A stretch of 64,000 nucleotides of DNA from Marisa cornuarietis (lineage: Eukaryota; Mollusca; Gastropoda; Architaenioglossa; Ampullariidae), in the NCBI GenBank assembly GCA_004794655.1, contig SMMW01000001.1, positions 8,370,001-8,434,000 on the forward strand, given 5' to 3'. Shown in pieces: positions 58,378-64,000 of this stretch (the stretch's first letter is position 1; each line of letters opens with the position of its first letter). The notes under the pieces were generated by a model. The model worked only from the letters and a program-made list of their open reading frames with translations. It did no database searches and was not told the DNA's origin. The position numbers and the translations under genes are program-made.

Positions 58378-58382
58378 TGTTT
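58367..58382 (+). repeat. Target-site duplication, right copy
   Basis: The second exact copy of GTTTTGTTCAATGTTT borders the 5' end of the minus-strand RTE-like element. Confidence 0.9.
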
Positions 58383-58389
58383 ATTTACC

Positions 58390-59060
58390 TTTAATCGCCG
58401 TCATCCTAGCATGACGAGCACATTCTTTGATCGCGACGTTTGTACCACACAGCCAGCCGCTCTTCTCAGAACTGACCTACAGTCACATCTGCAGCAGTAT
58501 CTTACCATGATGGGGAGGTCTTATCTGTGTGACATAATAAAGGCATATGACAAGGTTGCCGTTATGAGCGTCCTCGTTCATTACTTAATGTCTAATGTGT
58601 CTAACAACTAATGTCAGATCAGTCAGTTTACATTAATGCCGATTGTTCTACATATAGACATTACAGACACCATTGTAGTTAGAAAACTATTTACGTCGAT
58701 AGCTCTGCTCTGGATGCTTCATCTGTCAATTTGGTGAATAATAATCCTCGTGCGAGATCAGTCCTTTAAAATTTACAGAACAGTTTCTTTCTTAAAACAG
58801 AACAAAGCGTAGCCAGTGCAAAGATCTGTTGATTTGCTGTTGTTTGGCCCTGAAAAGAATGGAGACTTTCTTGCAGGTCTGTTTGCAGCACAGTTATAGA
58901 AGCACTGTTTACAAGAAGCAGACAGAACTACACGGACCGCTCGTTCTATGAATGTTCTTTGCCTAAAATACTGACATGCTCCAGCGAGTATCTTTCGATT
59001 AAAATCTTCAGTGCATTTTTCTATAGTTGTATATAAACTTCAATGGAGATTAAATTTTTT
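58390..59060. other. Anonymous DNA, no gene seen
   Basis: A 66-codon open frame at 58411-58611 has no recognisable motif. Confidence 0.4.
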
Positions 59061-59077
59061 TATCTTAATACTTCAAG

Positions 59078-59111
59078 CGCGCGCGCGCACACACACACAC
59101 ACACTGTCTCT

Positions 59112-59145
<34 letters not shown>
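59078..59145 (+). repeat. (GC)n-(AC)n and (CT)n-(CA)n microsatellites
   Basis: Short GCGCGCGC, ACACAC, CTCTCT and CACACA tracts follow each other. Confidence 0.9.
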
Positions 59146-59524
59146 GAAGGGGGAAATCTACAAAAGGAACTGAGTTAAGCCGAACGAAAGCTTCCTTGAA
59201 TTTCTGAGATTTGTTTTTGCTTTTATTTTCATTTTTATAACCTTTTCATTATTACTCGTTTTTAAACTTTGAAGGCACCAGAGAGGGGAAGGGACGATGG
59301 GTCCCGAGGAAAGACTGAGCTGTCAGGCTGTTAATCCCGCAGCATATTTTCTGAGGTAGTAGCCTACGTCCCGTGATACCACGTAAAGGGCACGGGATGG
59401 CCGCCTGGACTCGACGAGCAAGCTGCAGGCTCTGTCCTGGGGATTCCGGCCGACCGACCACAAAATGTCACAATCTCATTTCTGGAAGTGGACAAACCAA
59501 CGCGGCTTTTTTAAGACTTACAAA

Positions 59525-59540
59525 CTGCGCGCGTGCGTGC

Positions 59541-59583
<43 letters not shown>
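59525..59583 (+). repeat. (GTGC)n-(GT)n microsatellite
   Basis: Four to five GTGC units pass into about 18 GT units. They account for the Cys/Val frames on plus and Thr/His frames on minus. Confidence 0.95.
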
Positions 59584-59586
<3 letters not shown>

Positions 59587-59799
59587 ACGAATGTTAAATA
59601 AAAAATTCGGTAAGTGGCATTTGGGCGTACAAAAGCCGCTCTTGGATTTTCACCTGCATTTAAGCTCAGTTGTTTTAAGCATTTGGACTGTCTGTTGAAA
59701 TTATTTACCTGAGTTAGTTTATGTGGGCCAACCGTCCAACTGATTTTATAAAAATTCTCTTGATCAGTTGTGTCATTCATGACTCCCTCTCTCTAGAGC

Positions 59800-59804
59800 G
59801 CGCC

Positions 59805-59836
<32 letters not shown>
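59800..59836 (+). repeat. (GC)n-(CA)n microsatellite
   Basis: CGCGCCCGCGCG passes into about 13 CA units. Confidence 0.9.
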
Positions 59837-61316
59837 TCTTCAATGTCGACAAGCACTGACCATTTTGACCACTGTTGTAAGTGGAAAGATGCGCCGGCCG
59901 ACTTAAATAAAAGGCACGCCCCATAAGTCAACTCGCCCACAGTTCTGACATTTGACTGCCTGGACCCCGCGCAGCTCCCAGCAAAAGGTCTTCAAATGAC
60001 TGTTAAAGGGAGCGACTAACGCCCGTGGGAGAAACGGTACCGATACAGACAACGACATGGGCCAAACTAATGATGAAGATGGAACTGCTGATGGAAACTG
60101 TTAAAAACCACCTGCAGCCATCAAGTTCGGCGATTCGTTGTAGTAGACCTTGAATGTTCGCACGTTTTGCTTTGTTGTTGTTTCTGTATTCCCCTTCTCT
60201 CCTTTGAAGCTGTTTCCGTTGGCCACTTTGGGGTAAAACTCTCATGGCTACCAAGAACAAGCGACAACAGCAACATAATTGCCTCTTTCTCGTCGAAAGT
60301 GGATGTGATCTTCTTTCGTGGCGAAGGGTTTTCCACAACCGTCGCACCAGTCGCTGTCAAATCAGTCATTATAGCTTTGAATATAACCTGCATGATGACG
60401 TCACAGAGGGGTTAAAGCGATAACCGCTAAAAAATTATGCCTCAGGCCCCGCTTAGTATAATAATTATTGGCAGCTCAGCGATTTGATACGCATTACAGA
60501 TTTATAAGTTCTTGCTAAATCTTTTATGTACTTTATTTTCATACAGGGATATTTCGATGCATATCTTCGGTAAAAATAACATAAAGAAGCATGCCAACTG
60601 CCTATAGCCGAGTCAAAGATGACCAGCAGCGCATGACACGATAAACTTTACCCAGTGATGAAAAAAACGTCTGTAGCAGGTACAATACACAGCTTCTCTG
60701 GGCATTCCAATATCCGCAAAATACAGTCAGGATCTGGACGTTGCAACAGCCAGAGGTAGATGTTAGCTGTACGTTTCTTCGCGCATCCAACCTGGTTATA
60801 TGTTATATGAATGATCTCCCCTACCTCCTTTCACAGCTCTGCTGCTCGCTAATGTTGAGATAACAAAAACTGTTAGACACTGGAACACAAAAATACGACG
60901 ATTTAAAACGAACTGTCTATGGCAACATTTATTACAGGCTACAATTTAGTGCTTTGTTTCGTTGCTTGCTGTACTTAAATATTACTGCTGTTTGATGAGA
61001 CTTTATTTGTTTTTGTATTAAAAATGTGTCGTCTGCACCGGACCTAAATGTATACACGTGTATTTGACCTGAAGGTATCAGCAGCTGTAGTGAGGAGGTT
61101 GGTGTATTGTGTTGCAGTCATGCGTGCAATATGCTGTTTATATGCTTATCGCGTGCCTTTGGCAACGATCTCGAGACAAGATCTGTTGAGTGGAGAGAAA
61201 TGTGTCAAGGTTCTCAATCCCATCAGAATCGATTCCGCCAACGTTTCCAGCACAAAGTTCTATTACTGCCAGTTGAAACGGTTAAACTATGCTGGACAAA
61301 AAAGCTCCAACAGGCA

Positions 61317-61331
61317 GGGGGGGGGGGGGGG
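61317..61331 (+). repeat. Poly-G run
   Basis: Fifteen consecutive G residues. Such runs are prone to length error in sequencing, so frames crossing it are unreliable. Confidence 0.95.
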
Positions 61332-62147
61332 AGGCGAATCTGTGTCTAAAATCGATTAGAAATTCCGTCGATATGTCTGGACGGGTGCCGAGTAAGCAGC
61401 ACGTAACGGTAACCTCAATGGGGACCTTGCGAAGGGGAAAGTGCGATTCGGCTGGCATGTTGTTGCGTGATGTTACGCAAAAGAAAAAGTTCCTTCGCAA
61501 ATGGCCTAGTACGTTGATCAAAGTTAATATTTTAGGTGCTTGTCTGTCTGAGAAAACAGATTTATGGACAGATTTATGTCTTTTTTCTACGGCAGGGTGT
61601 GCACATTGTACGTATTTCTGTTTGACCTAGGTGTTCCTTGTTGTCCTAGTGACCTTACGCGGGTTTGCGTTGACCTAAATTACTGCAACGGTCAGTCTGC
61701 TTGTGTGAAATGCATATGATTTATCTCACAACTGATTTGCGCGAACTGGTGTAACTAACAACTGTTTAGTACGACATAATGCATGTGCATCCCCGCTGCG
61801 ATTGCAGCACAGATAGAGGTTACAGCCATCCAACCGAAGGTGTGGCCGTTCAGCGGCAGCAGAGCGGATTGCAACGTGCGCGAGAGGGCCTGCGCGCGAC
61901 CTCGGCGGTGGTTGACCTCGGCGAAGTAGGTAAGATGAGGTCAGTTTGACACTGCGGCATGCTGACCCGAAATAACTTTTCCTGCTGCCGTGGAGGCATA
62001 GCGGGCGATGCAGTTGCGATCAAAACTTGACCAAGGACGGAGGCACCGCTGAGTTGTTTGAACGTGTGCCCTTCTTCGGCAGTACAAGGTAGGCACAGCC
62101 CTTTTCTACCGAAGCGGGGCCTCATTCTCCCTTCTGTGCACTTATTT

Positions 62148-62233
62148 CTATCCCAGCCGACTGGGGAGTGTGGTGTGTACGTGTTTGTGTCTATCCCAGC
62201 CGACTGGGGAGTGTGGTGTGTACGTGTTTGTGT
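62148..62233 (+). repeat. Perfect 43-bp tandem duplication
   Basis: Two identical adjacent copies begin CTATCCCAGCCGACTGGGGA at 62148 and 62191. They imply a recent duplication, or possibly an assembly artefact. Confidence 0.95.
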
Positions 62234-62239
62234 CAAGCC

Positions 62240-63270
62240 AGCGAGCAGAACTGGGCGAGGGGTTGTAGCATTAAAGTGAGGAAGGGTACGGTGTGCGTAT
62301 CGGAGTCTCTTGTCCGACTGCGGGGCTGTTGGAGGGGGAGGACCTTTTAGGTCAGGGGAGGCGAGCTGAAACCTTCTCGCTCAGGTTTCCCCGGCACGGC
62401 TACGATGGCTGCCGGATGATTATAGGAAAAAGTACAGAGCGCAGGTCTGTGCGACTCCTTGGGGTTTGATTGTGTGCATTTCTATGTAAGGACACAAGCA
62501 GTTGCTTCGACATGAATCTAGGACAACGTTGGGCCAGTCCTCCAATCAATAAGGCAGCCAGGGTTTGTAGAGTTTTGTGTGTAGAATGCGCAGGCTGCTA
62601 GATCAGCTGGCGAGAAGTGTGCCCAAACAGGCAGAATATTGAGGTAACATCTAGTACACTGAGCTGCGGCATGTTACACTTGTACGGTTCATATGGTAGT
62701 ATTTAAACTATCTTAAACGGTCTGGCATGCCTTTAGTTTATCACATACTGTCTGCATCATTAAAGTCACTTGCTGAAATCTACATCCATGCCACCAATTT
62801 TGAACACCAACAGGAGACAAGCCGTACATGGTGAGTGTTAACAGTTTTGAGATCTGTGTGTCTCTAAAATGAACTGCATAATTTCGAAAAACGAATGACC
62901 ATGCAGCAGTCTCAGGCTGTTGTGTACAGGCTGGAGAATTAAGCTGTAGGTGATGGGAATTTTTACTTTTCAACATTTATTTGGGACTATTTTTACATGT
63001 TTAACATTGCGAGTGCAAGAATGTTCATCGTACTTTGTTGGAGGTGTGCCTGTGTGTATTTGGATGTGTTTGTGTTTATGTTTCTTTGCATAGATATGTG
63101 GGTTTAGATGGTTGTGTGGAACAGAGAAGTTTGAGAAAATGATGATATGGGAGCTAGATGTGAAAGACATCATTGCATTTTCTTAGAAGTATTTTTCTTA
63201 TCTGATGTTTTTTTAGTCAAGCGTAGATTTATGTTCTTTAGTTTGAAAATGCTGTTACAGTAAGAGACAG
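62240..63270. other. Anonymous DNA, no gene seen
   Basis: No coding, RNA or repeat signature recognised. Confidence 0.4.
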
Positions 63271-63279
63271 AGGTAAGCA

Positions 63280-63392
63280 TATCTGTACAGTTGTTAAGTA
63301 ACATAAAGTAACAGTTGTTAAGAAGCATGATGTAACTAACAGTCCTTAAGTAACATGACGTAACAGTTACTAAGTAACGTAATGATGTAGGT
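63280..63392 (+). repeat. Degenerate 24-27 bp tandem repeat
   Basis: Four units of the form ACAGTTGTTAAGTAACATAA carry small indels (ACAGTCCTTAAGTAACATGA and ACAGTTACTAAGTAACGTAA among them). Confidence 0.8.
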
Positions 63393-64000
63393 GTTCCTTA
63401 CACCCACATTGTTATGTTTACTAATAGGGAACATATTTATAAGGGGTCATGTAGAAAATGACATTAGAAGTAGTTTTTTCGTAATGAAAGAATAAGATGG
63501 AAAGAATGGGTGATCAAAGCCGATGCAGGTGAAGGCGAGGTCATACAGCAGTTTGCAGCAGGAGGTCTGTGTTGTGTAACGCAGCCAGTGTTGATTGCCA
63601 GCAGGTCACACCAACCTGCATTCCCACTCAGCCTCGTGTCACTCATATTATTGCAGTTTGGTCAGGGCACCCCTTGTGAAAGGTCAGATGGTTTTGTATT
63701 CCTGTAAAGTATAATATCTGTCTGCAGACGCATGCAAGTGTATGTGCATCTTGGAAACAGACGTGGGCATATAGCGTTAGTTATGCATGGTGTTTATCAT
63801 TTCGTGAATTGCCGCACTTAAAATCGGATTTGCCCGATAACGAAAACGTGAACAGCAGTTGTATTACCCACATGTTGATATAAGCCGATGAAGAAAGGAG
63901 CAATGTTATTTTGTTATTCAAGTATTTAACAATTGTTATTTTATATATATTATCATCAGTTAACAGCCATATGTGCCATATAACAGCCATTCAAGATTAC

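Overview
This window looks like ordinary non-coding DNA from an animal genome. It is most likely a mollusc or another lophotrochozoan; that is an inference from repeat types, not from a marker gene. The evidence is very dense dinucleotide and tetranucleotide microsatellites, minisatellites, broken non-LTR retrotransposons, LINE 3' tails of the form GCGCTATAnAA followed by (TTA)n, tRNA-derived SINE heads with internal A/B boxes, and the absence of any long intact gene, operon or ribosome-binding-site pattern. I recognise no complete host protein-coding gene. No rRNA gene, functional tRNA gene, CRISPR array or LTR retrotransposon is visible.

Layout. 1-8000: simple repeats, a 22-bp minisatellite (3868-4112), a SINE ending in (CA)n (5620-5826) and otherwise featureless DNA. 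8080-10375: a decayed CR1/L2-type LINE on the minus strand, split by a plus-strand insertion (about 8695-9692) that carries its own internal 195-bp duplication. A possible host exon encoding a membrane anchor lies beside it (10423-10605, minus). 10955-19150: microsatellites and a perfect 52-bp tandem array (11849-12056). 19985-20540: a CpG-rich stretch with GC boxes, two RFX-type X-boxes around a CACGTG, a TATA box, a correctly spaced initiator and an ATG in good context. This is the best host promoter candidate in the window.

23350-30620: microsatellites, a minus-strand LINE 3' end (24418-24720), a plus-strand CR1/L2-type LINE 3' half (27435-28468), a 32-bp minisatellite interrupted by a short dispersed repeat (29823-30105), and a 166-bp tandem duplication (30295-30620). 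32400-38270: microsatellites and several degenerate minisatellites. 40978-41735: a 39-bp minisatellite of about 19 units, open on both strands. 42955-47110: several tRNA-derived SINE-like sequences. 48780-49900: a LINE coding remnant followed by an unidentified decayed coding-like stretch. 52779-53757: a DNA element with terminal inverted repeats. 54228-58382: two copies of one RTE-like LINE family in opposite orientation. One is full length, bounded by a perfect 16-bp target-site duplication, with an intact endonuclease but a broken reverse transcriptase. 58383-64000: simple repeats and anonymous DNA.

Nothing here forms a pathway. The window records successive insertions, nested in places, and local tandem duplication. 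The most informative items are the bounded RTE element, the promoter-like cluster at 20.3 kb, the candidate anchor exon at 10.5 kb and the unexplained coding-like remnant at 49.3-49.7 kb.
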